64,000 nt of DNA from Urechidicola vernalis (lineage in GTDB: Bacteria > Bacteroidota > Bacteroidia > Flavobacteriales > Flavobacteriaceae). Within the stretch, counting starts at the first letter, position 1; each line of letters opens with the position of its first letter. The stretch covers positions 1-64,000 of the forward strand of contig NZ_JAVRHV010000008.1 in assembly GCF_031846385.1 (NCBI RefSeq). The letters are read 5' to 3'. The translations under genes and the position numbers were made by a program. The notes under the pieces are model-generated. The model searched no databases, was not told where the DNA came from, and was given only the letters and a program-made list of their open reading frames with translations. Shown here piece by piece: positions 42,711 through 51,730 of this stretch.

Positions 42711-43724
42711 AAATTCTGAACCTTTGCCAAATTCACTTTTTACAAGAATTGTTTCGTCATGTGCTTCAATAATATGCTTAACAATAGCTAGGCCCAAACC
42801 AGACCCGCCTTGCTCTCTAGATCTGCTTTGATCTACTCTGTAGAAACGTTCGAATAATCGAGAAAGGTGTTCTTTTTGAATACCTTCTCCGTTGTCGGTG
42901 ACTTTAACTAGAACTTTTTTGTGACCATTTGGTTCTATACTTAGTGTGGTAGTACCGTTGAGTTTTCCGTATTTTAAGGAATTTACAATAAGATTTGTTA
43001 GCACCTGTTCCATTCTTTTTTTATCGCCATATACTAAAACCGGAACGTCGTAGTTTTTATCAAAAACAATTGTAATCCCTCTTGGTTTAGAGCGAATTTC
43101 TAATAACTCTATGATTCCCTCAATCAATTCAACAATATTAAAAGGTTCAATCTCAAGGGTCATTTCATTCGATTCCAATTTTGATATAAGGTCCAAATCT
43201 TGAACTATTGCAACCAATCTCTCTACACCTTTAGTAGCTCTGTTTAGATACTTTTCGCTAATCTCACTATCGTCCATCGCGCCATCTAAGAGCGTTAGTA
43301 AATATCCTTGAACTGTAAACAGAGGTGTTTTTAATTCATGAGCAACATTACCTAAAAATTCTCGTCTATAGGATTCTTGTTCGGTAAGCGAGGTAATTTC
43401 AATTTGTTTCTGTTCAGCAAATTTCCGGACCTCTTCAGAGAGGTTTTCCATGTCGGTAGTAATGGATGTTTTCATAAGATCTGACTGATCCAATAACGAC
43501 ACCTCGTCATATATTTTTTTAATTCTTGAGTAAATAAACAACTCAACTCTAATTTGAATAATTACGAAGGAAAAAATAAATACCCCTAAAATTGTAACTC
43601 CGGCTATTATTGGTTCTACTGGTCGATTCAATAGAAAATGAATCACAAATAAAATACCAATAAGAAATAGGGAAATTAAACTGGCACACCAAAAAGCGAA
43701 CGCATATGTTTTTTTAGACTTCAT
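42684..43724 (-). CDS. Sensor histidine kinase
   Basis: 346 residues. Two N-terminal membrane spans (about 9-31 and 38-60) are separated by only a few periplasmic residues, so sensing is probably within the membrane or cytoplasm. No HAMP or PAS domain is obvious. The HisKA phospho-site is FLGNVAHELKTPL (His129), followed by the HATPase with N box LTNLIVNSLKYG, G1 DNGEGI, and G2 GGSGLGLAIVKHI. It overlaps its response regulator by 4 bases. Layout resembles PhoR, but the stimulus is unknown. Confidence 0.92.
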   Translation of the reverse strand: MKSKKTYAFAFWCASLISLFLIGILFVIHFLLNRPVEPIIAGVTILGVFIFSFVIIQIRVELFIYSRIKKIYDEVSLLDQSDLMKTSITTDMENLSEEVRKFAEQKQIEITSLTEQESYRREFLGNVAHELKTPLFTVQGYLLTLLDGAMDDSEISEKYLNRATKGVERLVAIVQDLDLISKLESNEMTLEIEPFNIVELIEGIIELLEIRSKPRGITIVFDKNYDVPVLVYGDKKRMEQVLTNLIVNSLKYGKLNGTTTLSIEPNGHKKVLVKVTDNGEGIQKEHLSRLFERFYRVDQSRSREQGGSGLGLAIVKHIIEAHDETILVKSEFGKGSEFSFTMKKVK

Positions 43725-44407
43725 GCGTCAACAACAAACTTATACCCAACACCTTTTACTGTTTGAAAATAGTCATCACCAATCTTTTCTCTTAATTTTC
43801 TAATATGCACATCTATGGTTCTACCTCCAACAACAACTTCACTGCCCCAAACACTGTTTAAAATAACATCACGTTTAAATACATTTCCTGGCTTTGAAGC
43901 TAACAATGCTAATAACTCAAATTCTTTTCTAGGAAGAAAAATAGTATCCCCATTTTTAGTGATTAAATACTCATCTCTATTAATAGTTATTGAGCCAACA
44001 GTTACTAAATTTTCTTGTTTTTCAGATTTTATTCTTCGTAATAGCGATTTTACTTTACTTATGAGAACCTTGGGTTTAACCGGCTTGGTTATATAATCAT
44101 CGGCACCGGCATCGAAGCCTGCCATTTGCGAATAGTCTTCACCTCTAGCTGTAAAAAATGCAATGATTACATCTTCTAACCCTTCAAGTTCTCTAATTTT
44201 TTCACATGCCTCAATTCCATCCATTTCTGGCATCATAACATCTAATAAAATTAAATGAGGGTGTGTTTTCTTTGCTTGATTTATGGCTTGAACTCCATTT
44301 TCTGCTGTAAAAATGGAATACCCTTCATTTTTAAGATTATAACCGACAATTTCTAAAATATCTGGCTCGTCATCTACCAATAAAATTTTAATATCACTTT
44401 TTTTCAT
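43721..44407 (-). CDS. OmpR/PhoB-family response regulator
   Basis: 228 residues. The receiver domain (1-120) has the acidic pocket VDDEPD, the phospho-acceptor Asp56 in LILLDVMMPEMDG, and the Lys in YITKPVKP. The C-terminal winged helix (about 130-228) shows FLPRKEFELLALLASKPGNVFKR and the recognition helix GGRTIDVHIRKLREKIG. It is transcribed ahead of, and coupled to, the histidine kinase. It would act as a phosphorylation-dependent DNA-binding regulator. Confidence 0.94.
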   Translation of the reverse strand: MKKSDIKILLVDDEPDILEIVGYNLKNEGYSIFTAENGVQAINQAKKTHPHLILLDVMMPEMDGIEACEKIRELEGLEDVIIAFFTARGEDYSQMAGFDAGADDYITKPVKPKVLISKVKSLLRRIKSEKQENLVTVGSITINRDEYLITKNGDTIFLPRKEFELLALLASKPGNVFKRDVILNSVWGSEVVVGGRTIDVHIRKLREKIGDDYFQTVKGVGYKFVVDA

Positions 44408-44429
44408 TCTATTTTTCTAATCAATGATT

Positions 44430-44437
44430 CAAAGATA
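44430..44437 (-). promoter_or_regulatory. -7 promoter element of the two-component operon
   Basis: TATCTTTG on the minus strand matches TAnnTTTG, 22 bases before the response-regulator ATG. It is divergent from the promoter of the small T9SS protein. Confidence 0.55.
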
Positions 44438-44556
44438 CTCATTTAATCTTTTGGACTTTTTATTCTTAACGTTGATTTAAAATAAGATATGGATTGATAA
44501 TTATTTCTTAACATTATCAATATAGGTCTAATTTTTTAACTATTAATTTAAATTGC

Positions 44557-44564
44557 TATATTTG
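44557..44564 (+). promoter_or_regulatory. -7 promoter element of the small T9SS protein
   Basis: TATATTTG matches TAnnTTTG and lies 30 bases before the ATG at 44595. Confidence 0.55.
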
Positions 44565-44594
44565 AGTAGTTTATAAGTTTCCTTAAATATTTCT

Positions 44595-44924
44595 ATGAAA
44601 AAAAACTACTTATTAATAATTGTATTACTAACATCTACATTGTCATTTGGACAATTATCAAATTCGGAACCCACGAAAGGCTATAATCAGATCGATGGTT
44701 TTGCGGTATATCCAAATCCAATAACAAATAGAAGTTTTAGAATTAGTTTTACTCAAGGTACGACTAAAGAATTAAAGGTATATGACATGTTGGGAAAACT
44801 TGTACTTGCAAAGAATGTAAGAAGAAATGAACTTATCAAAGTTGATAAATTAAACCCAGGGATATATATTTTAAGGGTGGAAGAAGACGGGAAAAAGGCG
44901 ACTCGAAAATTGGTCATTGAATAA
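44595..44924 (+). CDS. Minimal T9SS cargo: signal peptide plus sorting domain only
   Basis: 109 residues. A signal peptide (1-19, ending SLSFG-Q) is followed by about 18 linker residues. The rest is a complete type A sorting domain: FAVYPNPITNRSFRISF, KVYDMLGKLV and LNPGIYILRVEEDGKKATRKLVIE. No passenger domain is present, so the mature protein would consist almost wholly of the secretion signal, which is normally cleaved or joined to lipopolysaccharide. It could be a remnant or a small exported product. It has its own promoter and terminator, so it is probably expressed. Confidence 0.85.
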   Translation: MKKNYLLIIVLLTSTLSFGQLSNSEPTKGYNQIDGFAVYPNPITNRSFRISFTQGTTKELKVYDMLGKLVLAKNVRRNELIKVDKLNPGIYILRVEEDGKKATRKLVIE

Positions 44925-44944
44925 TCAAAATGAATACTTATTAT

Positions 44945-44974
44945 AAGCACTTTTACAATAAAAGGTGCTTTTTT
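44945..44974 (+). terminator. Intrinsic terminator after the small T9SS gene
   Basis: AAGCACTTTT pairs with AAAA-G-GTGCTT (one bulged G, 5-base loop) and is followed by a run of T residues. Confidence 0.8.
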
Positions 44975-45001
44975 CATACCTTGTATTAAAATTGCTACAT
45001 C

Positions 45002-45718
45002 ATGAATTCTAGAATAGAATTTAAAAACATTTTGTTTTTAGATATTGAAACTGTGCCTGAGGTTGAGTCATTTGAATTGCTAACTGAAGAAAAGAAAGAA
45101 CTTTTTGCACAGAAAACACAATATCAACGTAAGGAAGAATACTCCCCTGAAGCGTTTTATGAAAGAGCAGGTATTTGGGCCGAATTTGGAAAGATAGTTT
45201 GTATTTCGGTAGGCTACTTTTCCGAATTAGAACCGAAGAGATCTTTTAGAGTACGTTCATTTTCTGGAATGGATGAAGAGCAGTTGTTGTTAGGTTTTAA
45301 AGAATTGTTAGACAGTCATTTTAATAAAGCAAATCAATTGTTATGTGCTCATAACGGAAAGGAATTTGATTTTCCATATATAGCACGAAGAATGATAATT
45401 AATAGAATAGACCTTCCTGTAAAGTTGAATTTATTTGGAAAAAAGCCTTGGGAAATTCCGCATTTGGACACGTTGGAACTATGGAAATTCGGAGATTACA
45501 AGCATTATACGTCCTTAAAATTAATGACAAATATTTTAGGAATACCATCTCCAAAAGATGATATTGATGGCAGTCAGGTTGCTGCAGTTTTTTATAAAGA
45601 ACAAGACCTCGATCGAATTGTTCAATATTGTGAAAAAGATACCATTGCGGTTGCTCAATTATTATTGAGGTTGTTCAATAAAGACTTGTTACAGGATACC
45701 GAAATTGTACATATTTAA
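45002..45718 (+). CDS. Predicted 3'-5' exonuclease (PolB-like DEDD)
   Basis: 238 residues, RNase-H-like fold. Exo I is FLDIETVPE (Asp/Glu), Exo II lies in AHNGKEFDFPYIARR (the N-x-x-x-F-D pattern), and Exo III is around YCEKDTIAVAQLL (Y-C-x-x-D), the arrangement of the PF10108-type exonucleases. It may proofread or trim nucleic-acid ends; the substrate is not known. Its last 4 bases overlap the convergent ABC-F gene. Confidence 0.88.
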   Translation: MNSRIEFKNILFLDIETVPEVESFELLTEEKKELFAQKTQYQRKEEYSPEAFYERAGIWAEFGKIVCISVGYFSELEPKRSFRVRSFSGMDEEQLLLGFKELLDSHFNKANQLLCAHNGKEFDFPYIARRMIINRIDLPVKLNLFGKKPWEIPHLDTLELWKFGDYKHYTSLKLMTNILGIPSPKDDIDGSQVAAVFYKEQDLDRIVQYCEKDTIAVAQLLLRLFNKDLLQDTEIVHI

Positions 45719-47574
45719 ACGTCTAATTTCATCGAAATTTCCAACCAACGCTCTTCTTTTGCTTCTATTTCATTAATAATGTTCTGTAGTTTTTGAGAAA
45801 CTTCTTGAATTTGATCGGGACTTACACTACCATCTACAAACTTTTTTTCGTAGGTCAATTTTTCCTTATTTAAAGACTTTAGATCTTTTTCTATTTGCTC
45901 AAATTCGCGTTTTTCATGGTAAGATAATTTTGGCACTTTGGCGGTCTTTTTTTGAATTTTATAAACCTTTTCATTGACCACTTCAATCTTCGGTTGAGAA
46001 TCTTCATAGGCTCTATAATCAGAGTAATTCCCAGGGAAATTGGTTATTTTTCCTTGACCTTCAAAAACAAATAAGGAATCCACTATTTTATCCATAAAAT
46101 AACGATCGTGAGATACCACTAAAAGGTTTCCAGGAAAATCTAATAGGAAGTTTTCTAGTACATTTAAGGTTACAATATCTAAATCGTTTGTAGGTTCATC
46201 TAAAATTAAAAAGTTCGGGTTCTGGATTAAAACGGTACATAAATACAAGCGTTTTTGTTCTCCACCACTCAATTTTTCCACAAAATCATATTGCTTTTTT
46301 CTACTGAATAAAAACCGTTCTAATAATTGACTAGCTGATATTTTATGGCCTTTTGCAAGAGGAATATAATCACCAAATTCTTTTATGACCTCAATTACCT
46401 TTTGGCCTTCTTTTATTTTAATTCCTTTTTGCGTGTAATAACCAATTTTAACCGTTTCGCCAGCCACAATTTTCCCTGCATCTAAAGGGATTTGTTGCGT
46501 AAGAATATTAAGAAAAGATGATTTTCCAGTACCATTTTTACCAATAATTCCGATCCGTTCTCCTTTTTTAAACATATATTCGAATTTGTCTAGAATTTTA
46601 AGGTCATCAAATGACTTTGAAATTTTATGCAACTCCAAAATTTTATTACCAAGTCGCTCCATATTAATTTCTAGCTGTACTTGATGGTCACTTCTTCTTT
46701 GATGTGCCTTTTGTTTTATTTCGAAAAAGTCATCTATTCGAGATTTAGACTTGGTGGTTCTTGCCTTGGGTTGTCTTCGCATCCAATCCAATTCCTTTTT
46801 GTACAGCAACTTAGTTTTGTGTAATTCGGTTTGTTCTTGAATTTGACGCTCTTCTTTCTTTTGTAAATAGTAGGAATAATTCCCCTTGTATTTATATAAT
46901 TGACCATTATCTAACTCGAATATTTCATTACAAACACGTTCTAAAAAATAACGGTCGTGTGTAACCATAAACAAGGTTATCTTTTCCTTTTTAAAATATG
47001 ATTCTAGCCATTCGATCATTTCTAGATCTAAATGATTCGTTGGTTCATCCAGAATTAGTAAATCTGGTTTATGAATTAAAACAATTGCAAGTGACAGTCG
47101 TTTTCTTTGCCCTCCGGATAATGATGAAATATTTAAGGAAAGATCATTAAATTTTAATTTCGACAAAATCTGTTTGTATTGCGTTTCAAAATCCCATGCG
47201 TTGTATCGATCCATTTGCTCAAATGCCTTTTGATAAACGTCCGCGTTCTCTGGGTTTTGTAAAGCATGTTCATATTGCGATATAACAGAAAGAATAGGAT
47301 TTTCAGACTTAAAAATAGCTGCCTCAATAGTTAGGTTAGAATCAAGGTTGTCTTGTTGAGATAAATAGGCAATTTCCAATCCTTTTCTTGATGAGACTTT
47401 ACCAGTGTCAGTACTGTCTACGCCTGCCAAAATATTTAAAATAGATGTTTTTCCAGTTCCATTCTTGGCAACAAAGGCTATTTTTTGGTCCTTATTAATT
47501 CCAAAAGAAATGTCTTGAAATAATATACGCTCGCCATAACTTTTGGCTATTTGTTCTACGGTTAAATAATTCAC
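45715..47574 (-). CDS. ABC-F family ATPase (Uup/EttA-like)
   Basis: 619 residues with two ATPase domains and no membrane span. Walker A: KNGTGKTS (about 37-44) and GKNGTGKSS (about 345). Signature motifs: LSGGQRKRLSLA and LSGGEQKRLYL. Walker B: LLILDEPTNHLD and FLILDEPTNDLD. A linker of about 80 residues rich in K, R and Q joins the two, and a C-terminal coiled coil (about 545-615) resembles Uup. ABC-F proteins act on ribosomes or branched DNA. The start codon is GTG. Confidence 0.93.
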   Translation of the reverse strand: MNYLTVEQIAKSYGERILFQDISFGINKDQKIAFVAKNGTGKTSILNILAGVDSTDTGKVSSRKGLEIAYLSQQDNLDSNLTIEAAIFKSENPILSVISQYEHALQNPENADVYQKAFEQMDRYNAWDFETQYKQILSKLKFNDLSLNISSLSGGQRKRLSLAIVLIHKPDLLILDEPTNHLDLEMIEWLESYFKKEKITLFMVTHDRYFLERVCNEIFELDNGQLYKYKGNYSYYLQKKEERQIQEQTELHKTKLLYKKELDWMRRQPKARTTKSKSRIDDFFEIKQKAHQRRSDHQVQLEINMERLGNKILELHKISKSFDDLKILDKFEYMFKKGERIGIIGKNGTGKSSFLNILTQQIPLDAGKIVAGETVKIGYYTQKGIKIKEGQKVIEVIKEFGDYIPLAKGHKISASQLLERFLFSRKKQYDFVEKLSGGEQKRLYLCTVLIQNPNFLILDEPTNDLDIVTLNVLENFLLDFPGNLLVVSHDRYFMDKIVDSLFVFEGQGKITNFPGNYSDYRAYEDSQPKIEVVNEKVYKIQKKTAKVPKLSYHEKREFEQIEKDLKSLNKEKLTYEKKFVDGSVSPDQIQEVSQKLQNIINEIEAKEERWLEISMKLDV

Positions 47575-47699
47575 ACTTCTGATTTTCTACAAAGGTCGGA
47601 AAAGTTTTGTTGGGTTTAGGTGTTCCAAGTAAAATGTCTTTAATGTAAAAAGTTAATTTATGTACATACTATGTGCACAATTCAGAACAGAATTAAACG

Positions 47700-47728
47700 T
47701 TGGTATAGGACATAGAATTGTATATTTG
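47700..47728 (+). promoter_or_regulatory. Complete Bacteroidota promoter of the 47756 gene
   Basis: TTG (47700-47702), an 18-base spacer and TATATTTG (47721-47728) make a good -33/-7 pair. It lies 27 bases before the ATG at 47756 and inside the longer open frame, which shows that the frame's upstream part is not coding. Confidence 0.65.
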
Positions 47729-47755
47729 CGTACAACCCACAAGAAAAAGACATAT

Positions 47756-48772
47756 ATGAAAATTATTGTACCAATGGCGGGAATGGGCTCTAGATTACGA
47801 CCACATTCTCTAACTACGCCAAAACCCTTAACTATAATTGCTGGAAAATCAATTGTACAACGATTGGTTGAAGAAATTGCAAAAGTAGTAAAACAAGATA
47901 TAGAAGAAATAGCATTTATTATAGGGCCGGCTTCTAAAGGATTTCCTGCAGATAGTGAAAATCATCTAAAGGAAATAGCAAATGGAATAAATGCAAAAGC
48001 GCGTGTTTTTGTGCAAGAAGAGGCATTGGGTAACGCCCACGCCATTCAATGCGCCAAGGAGGTGCTAACTGGACCTTGTGTAGTGGCATTTGCGGATACT
48101 TTATTTAGAGCTGATTTTACTATGGATGAGAGTGCTGATGGTGTAATTTGGGTAAAACAGGTAGAAGATCCAAGTGCGTTTGGAGTGGTGAATACAAAAG
48201 ACGGATATATTACAGAGTTTGTTGAAAAACCAGATGATTTTGTATCTGATTTGGCCATTATTGGGATTTATTATTTTAAAAATGCGGCCATTGTTAGAGA
48301 TGAGATTCAATATTTAATAGATAATAATATTACAGATAAAGGAGAATTTCAATTAACAAATGCTTTAGAAAACATGAAGCAAAAAGGAATGAAATTTGTA
48401 CCTGGTGAAGTGGAAGAATGGATGGATTGTGGTAATAAAAAAGATACAGTTGAAACGAATGCTAAGGTATTGACGTTGCTTCATAAAGAAGGAAGAGAAT
48501 TGGTTTCTGAGTCCGTTGTTTTGGAAAATGCAACAATAATTCCTCCTTGCTATATTGGAAAGAATGTAGTTCTAAAAAATACTGCTATTGGACCTAATGT
48601 ATCCTTAGGGGCAAATAGTATTGTAGAAAGTTCTAGAATTGATAATTCATTGATTCAATCTAATGTAGAAATCGAAAGTGCCAATTTGAGTAATGCCATG
48701 ATCGGACATCATGTAAAATATAATGGTAAATATACTTCGGTAAGTATTGGAGATTATTCAGAGTTAGTTTAA
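47756..48772 (+). CDS. Sugar-phosphate nucleotidyltransferase
   Basis: About 338 residues. The nucleotidyltransferase domain begins at once with MKIIVPMAGMGSRLRPHSLTTPKPL, and EKPDDFVSDLAIIGIYYFK follows. The last 80 residues form a left-handed beta-helix (NATIIPPCYIGKNVVLKNTAIGPNVSLG), as in GlmU-like or RmlA-long proteins. It makes an NDP-sugar; glucose-1-phosphate is a reasonable guess for the substrate. The frame is open upstream to 47660, but the promoter is in that stretch, so the start is the ATG at 47756. Confidence 0.88.
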   Translation: MKIIVPMAGMGSRLRPHSLTTPKPLTIIAGKSIVQRLVEEIAKVVKQDIEEIAFIIGPASKGFPADSENHLKEIANGINAKARVFVQEEALGNAHAIQCAKEVLTGPCVVAFADTLFRADFTMDESADGVIWVKQVEDPSAFGVVNTKDGYITEFVEKPDDFVSDLAIIGIYYFKNAAIVRDEIQYLIDNNITDKGEFQLTNALENMKQKGMKFVPGEVEEWMDCGNKKDTVETNAKVLTLLHKEGRELVSESVVLENATIIPPCYIGKNVVLKNTAIGPNVSLGANSIVESSRIDNSLIQSNVEIESANLSNAMIGHHVKYNGKYTSVSIGDYSELV

Positions 48773-48774
48773 GA

Positions 48775-49743
48775 ATGAAAAAAAGAAGCACATATGTATT
48801 AATGATCAGCATTTTATGTTGTGCTTTTTGTAATTCTTTTGGGCAGGTAGATGAAGGAATGGAAATTCTTGAAGATTCTGATGATGTGAGAATAAAGTTT
48901 GAGAATCATTATTACGAAGCTTTAAAATATAAGGCTATTGGTAATTATTCAAGAGCTATTACCGAATTAGAAAAATGCCAACAATTAGATGCGAATGATG
49001 CATCTGTTGCTTTTGAGTTTTCTAAAAACTATTACCTTTTAAATAAGTTTAACGAATCAAGGTTGTATATCGATTCTGCTCTGAATTTAGAGCCAACGAA
49101 TTATTGGTATTTAGAACAGGCTAAAAAAGTGTATTTGAAGCAATATGAATATCCAAGCGCAATTAATGTACAGCAAAAAATTATTGAGCAAAAACCTTCT
49201 AAAAAGGAAGATTTGGTGCTTATTTACATTTTAGCCAATGAAAGAGAGAAAGCCCAAAGTTTGCTTGATGAATTAAATGCTGCAGGAATTCGATCTTCTA
49301 AATTGAGAAATTATCAGAATGCCATTAAAAATTATAAGCGCAACCAAACATCAAGTACTCCAGCAACTACAACAAAAATGTCGACGGAAGACTTGAAAGA
49401 ATCTTTTAGTGCGAATAAACAGTTTGAGGTGTTAAAGCAAATATTAATTTTGGAATTTGCTGGAGGTAATAAAGTCGAATTAGAGAAGTATAGTACTGAA
49501 GGAATGGCATTATTTCCTGCGCAACCATTAGTGTATTTAATGCATGGACGTGTATTAAATTTTAATGAAAAATTTAAGGAAGCCATTAGCACATTAGAAA
49601 TGGGAATGGATTTTTTGATTGAAGATAACATGTTACAGGCAGACTTTTACGAATCACTTTCAAATAGTTATTTAGGGCTACAACAGACTAAAAAGGCCGA
49701 AGAATTTAGAGTAAAATCGAACGAATTAAGAAAGAATAAGTAA
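48775..49743 (+). CDS. TPR-containing exported protein
   Basis: 322 residues. Signal peptide at 1-23 (LMISILCCAFCNSFG-Q), then tetratricopeptide-type helices at about 44-115 (YYEALKYKAIGNYSRAITELEKC, ASVAFEFSKNYYLLNKFNESRLYIDSAL) and again at about 250-310. A low-complexity Ser/Thr linker is near 190-200. It is periplasmic or surface-facing and probably a scaffold. It forms a tight operon with the DUF4292 lipoprotein and the EnvC-like protein; the three may work in cell-envelope assembly. Confidence 0.85.
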   Translation: MKKRSTYVLMISILCCAFCNSFGQVDEGMEILEDSDDVRIKFENHYYEALKYKAIGNYSRAITELEKCQQLDANDASVAFEFSKNYYLLNKFNESRLYIDSALNLEPTNYWYLEQAKKVYLKQYEYPSAINVQQKIIEQKPSKKEDLVLIYILANEREKAQSLLDELNAAGIRSSKLRNYQNAIKNYKRNQTSSTPATTTKMSTEDLKESFSANKQFEVLKQILILEFAGGNKVELEKYSTEGMALFPAQPLVYLMHGRVLNFNEKFKEAISTLEMGMDFLIEDNMLQADFYESLSNSYLGLQQTKKAEEFRVKSNELRKNK

Positions 49744-50516
49744 TGAAGAGAATAGGTGTTTTATTATTGTTAACAGTTTTTTTCGCATCATGTAAATCTA
49801 CAAAGGTTGCAGGTACGGAATCGGTTACGGCAATGTCTTCGAAAAAAATAATAAACAACCATTACAACGAGAGTTTTGATGAGAACACGTTAAATGGAAC
49901 TATAAAAGCAAAATATCAAGACAAAAAATCAAGTCATTCGGTAGGTATTAGTTATAGAATTCAAAAAGATTCTGCAATTTGGATGAGTGGAAGAATGTTG
50001 AATATTACATTGGCTAAAATTTTTATTACGCCTACAAAAGTTCAGTTTTACGAAAAATTAGGGAAAACTTATTTTGAAGGAAATTTTGCATTGCTAAGTG
50101 ATTTTTTAGGCACCGAAGTAGATTTTGAAATTGTTCAAAACTTACTATTGGGCCAGGCCATTGTAGATTTGAAAGAGCAGAAATTCAACGCTTCTGTTGA
50201 CGAGAATTCATATAAGTTAGAACCTAAGAATCAAGCAGATTTATTTGATTTGCTATTTTGGATGAATCCGACTAATTTTAAGGTGAGTAAGCAAGAAGTT
50301 AGGCAGCCAGATATTCAGAAAAAATTAACTATAGATTATGTCGAATATCAAGAGGTACAGGAAGAAATGCTTCCTAAAAAAATAAATATAACGGCGGTTG
50401 ATGGTGTTGAACGTGTATTTTTGAATTTAGAATACAAATCTGTTCAATTTAATAATAATATCAGTTTTCCGTTTTCAATTCCTAGAGGATATGAACAAAT
50501 TCAGTTGAATGAATAG
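49743..50516 (+). CDS. DUF4292 lipoprotein
   Basis: 257 residues. The lipobox FFASC places the lipidated cysteine at about residue 17. The body (IKAKYQDKKSSHSVGISYRIQKDSAIWMSG, LLGQAIVDLKEQKF, PKKINI) matches DUF4292, which has a LolA/LolB-like beta fold and may bind lipid or lipoprotein. In Bacteroidota this family usually precedes an M23/EnvC protein, as here. It overlaps the previous stop by 1 base and the next start by 8. Confidence 0.85.
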   Translation: MKRIGVLLLLTVFFASCKSTKVAGTESVTAMSSKKIINNHYNESFDENTLNGTIKAKYQDKKSSHSVGISYRIQKDSAIWMSGRMLNITLAKIFITPTKVQFYEKLGKTYFEGNFALLSDFLGTEVDFEIVQNLLLGQAIVDLKEQKFNASVDENSYKLEPKNQADLFDLLFWMNPTNFKVSKQEVRQPDIQKKLTIDYVEYQEVQEEMLPKKINITAVDGVERVFLNLEYKSVQFNNNISFPFSIPRGYEQIQLNE

Positions 50517-51717
50517 AATAAAACCCCTTTTAGTAATAGCGTTATTTTTATTTAGTGGTTCTTTTTATGCTCAAGAAACAAGAGCGGAATTAGAAGCAAA
50601 GAGGAAGGAGATTCAAGCTGAAAAAGACAAGATTAACATTCTTTTGTCGCAAGCTATTTCGGAAGAGAAAAGTTACTTAAGTCATTTAAATGAAATCAAC
50701 TTAAAAATTGATATTCAACAAAAGTTAATCGATGCATTTACAAAAGAAACGAACGCATTGAATAAAGAAATACGCTCCAATCAAAATGAGTTAAGCGCGT
50801 TAAAAGCAGAATTAAAAAAGTTGAAGAAAGAATATGGAGAGATGATTTACAAGTCCTACAAAAGTAAATCTCAACAAAGCAGGTTAATGTTTGTTTTATC
50901 TTCCGATAATTTTTATCAGGCTTTTAAGCGCCTTCAATATATGAAACAGTATGCTGATTTTAGAAAAAATCAAGGATATCAGATTAGTGAAAAAGCGGAT
51001 GAATTAGAGATCTTAAATGATACTTTGGAGGTTCAGAAAAAGGAAAAGCAAAAACTGTCTGATAAAAGTAAAAATGAGCAGGATAAATTAAAGGAAAAGA
51101 AAAAAATTCAAGACGATTTAATTGCTAAGATTAAGAAAGATGAGCGAAAGTATCGAAATGAAATTAAGAAAAAACAAAAGGAGCAAGGAAAAATAAATGC
51201 AAAGATTGAAAAAATAATTCGGGACGAAATTGTAAAATCTAATGTAAAAGCGGGTAAAAACACTTCTGGATTCGTATTAACAGCAGAAACAAAACTATTG
51301 GCAATTGAATTTGAAGGAAACAAAGGAAAACTTCCTTGGCCTGTTGAACGAGGTTTCGTGTCTAGAAGATTTGGTAAGCAAAAACACCCTACTTTGGCGG
51401 GCATATATGTTCAAAGTGCTGGAGTAAGAATTACAACAGAAAAGGGGAGTAATGCCAGAGCCGTTTTTGATGGTACGGTTATGATGGTTCAGGTTACATC
51501 AGGAAACCGAAAGGCGGTATATGTTCAACATGGTAATTACATTTCTATTTATAATAATTTAGAAACGGTTTTTGTAAAGAAAGGAGACCAAGTTTCTACC
51601 AAACAGTTAATCGGTAAAATATATACCGATAAGATCACGAACAAAACGATTTTAAGGTTCCAAATTTGGAAAAACACGACTAAATTGAACCCAGCTTCTT
51701 GGGTTTATAAGATGTAA
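50509..51717 (+). CDS. envC: EnvC-like murein hydrolase activator (degenerate LytM/M23)
   Basis: 402 residues. Signal peptide at 1-21. A long coiled coil follows (about 22-240; ELEAKRKEIQAEKDKINILLSQ and later KKQKEQGKINAKIEKI). The C-terminal LytM domain (about 275-402) begins WPVERGFVSRRFGKQKHP. Two zinc-ligand positions of active M23 enzymes are changed: the usual G-x-D reads GVRI, and the final H-x-H reads LRFQIW. EnvC of E. coli is inactive in the same way and activates amidases at the septum, so an activator role is likely. Confidence 0.88.
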   Translation: MNRIKPLLVIALFLFSGSFYAQETRAELEAKRKEIQAEKDKINILLSQAISEEKSYLSHLNEINLKIDIQQKLIDAFTKETNALNKEIRSNQNELSALKAELKKLKKEYGEMIYKSYKSKSQQSRLMFVLSSDNFYQAFKRLQYMKQYADFRKNQGYQISEKADELEILNDTLEVQKKEKQKLSDKSKNEQDKLKEKKKIQDDLIAKIKKDERKYRNEIKKKQKEQGKINAKIEKIIRDEIVKSNVKAGKNTSGFVLTAETKLLAIEFEGNKGKLPWPVERGFVSRRFGKQKHPTLAGIYVQSAGVRITTEKGSNARAVFDGTVMMVQVTSGNRKAVYVQHGNYISIYNNLETVFVKKGDQVSTKQLIGKIYTDKITNKTILRFQIWKNTTKLNPASWVYKM

Positions 51718-51730
51718 TTTAAAAGCTTAA

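Noticed and set aside
47660..47755. N-terminal extension of the nucleotidyltransferase
   Set aside because: The stretch contains a full TTG-N18-TATATTTG promoter, and the family N-terminus MKIIVPMAG starts at 47756.
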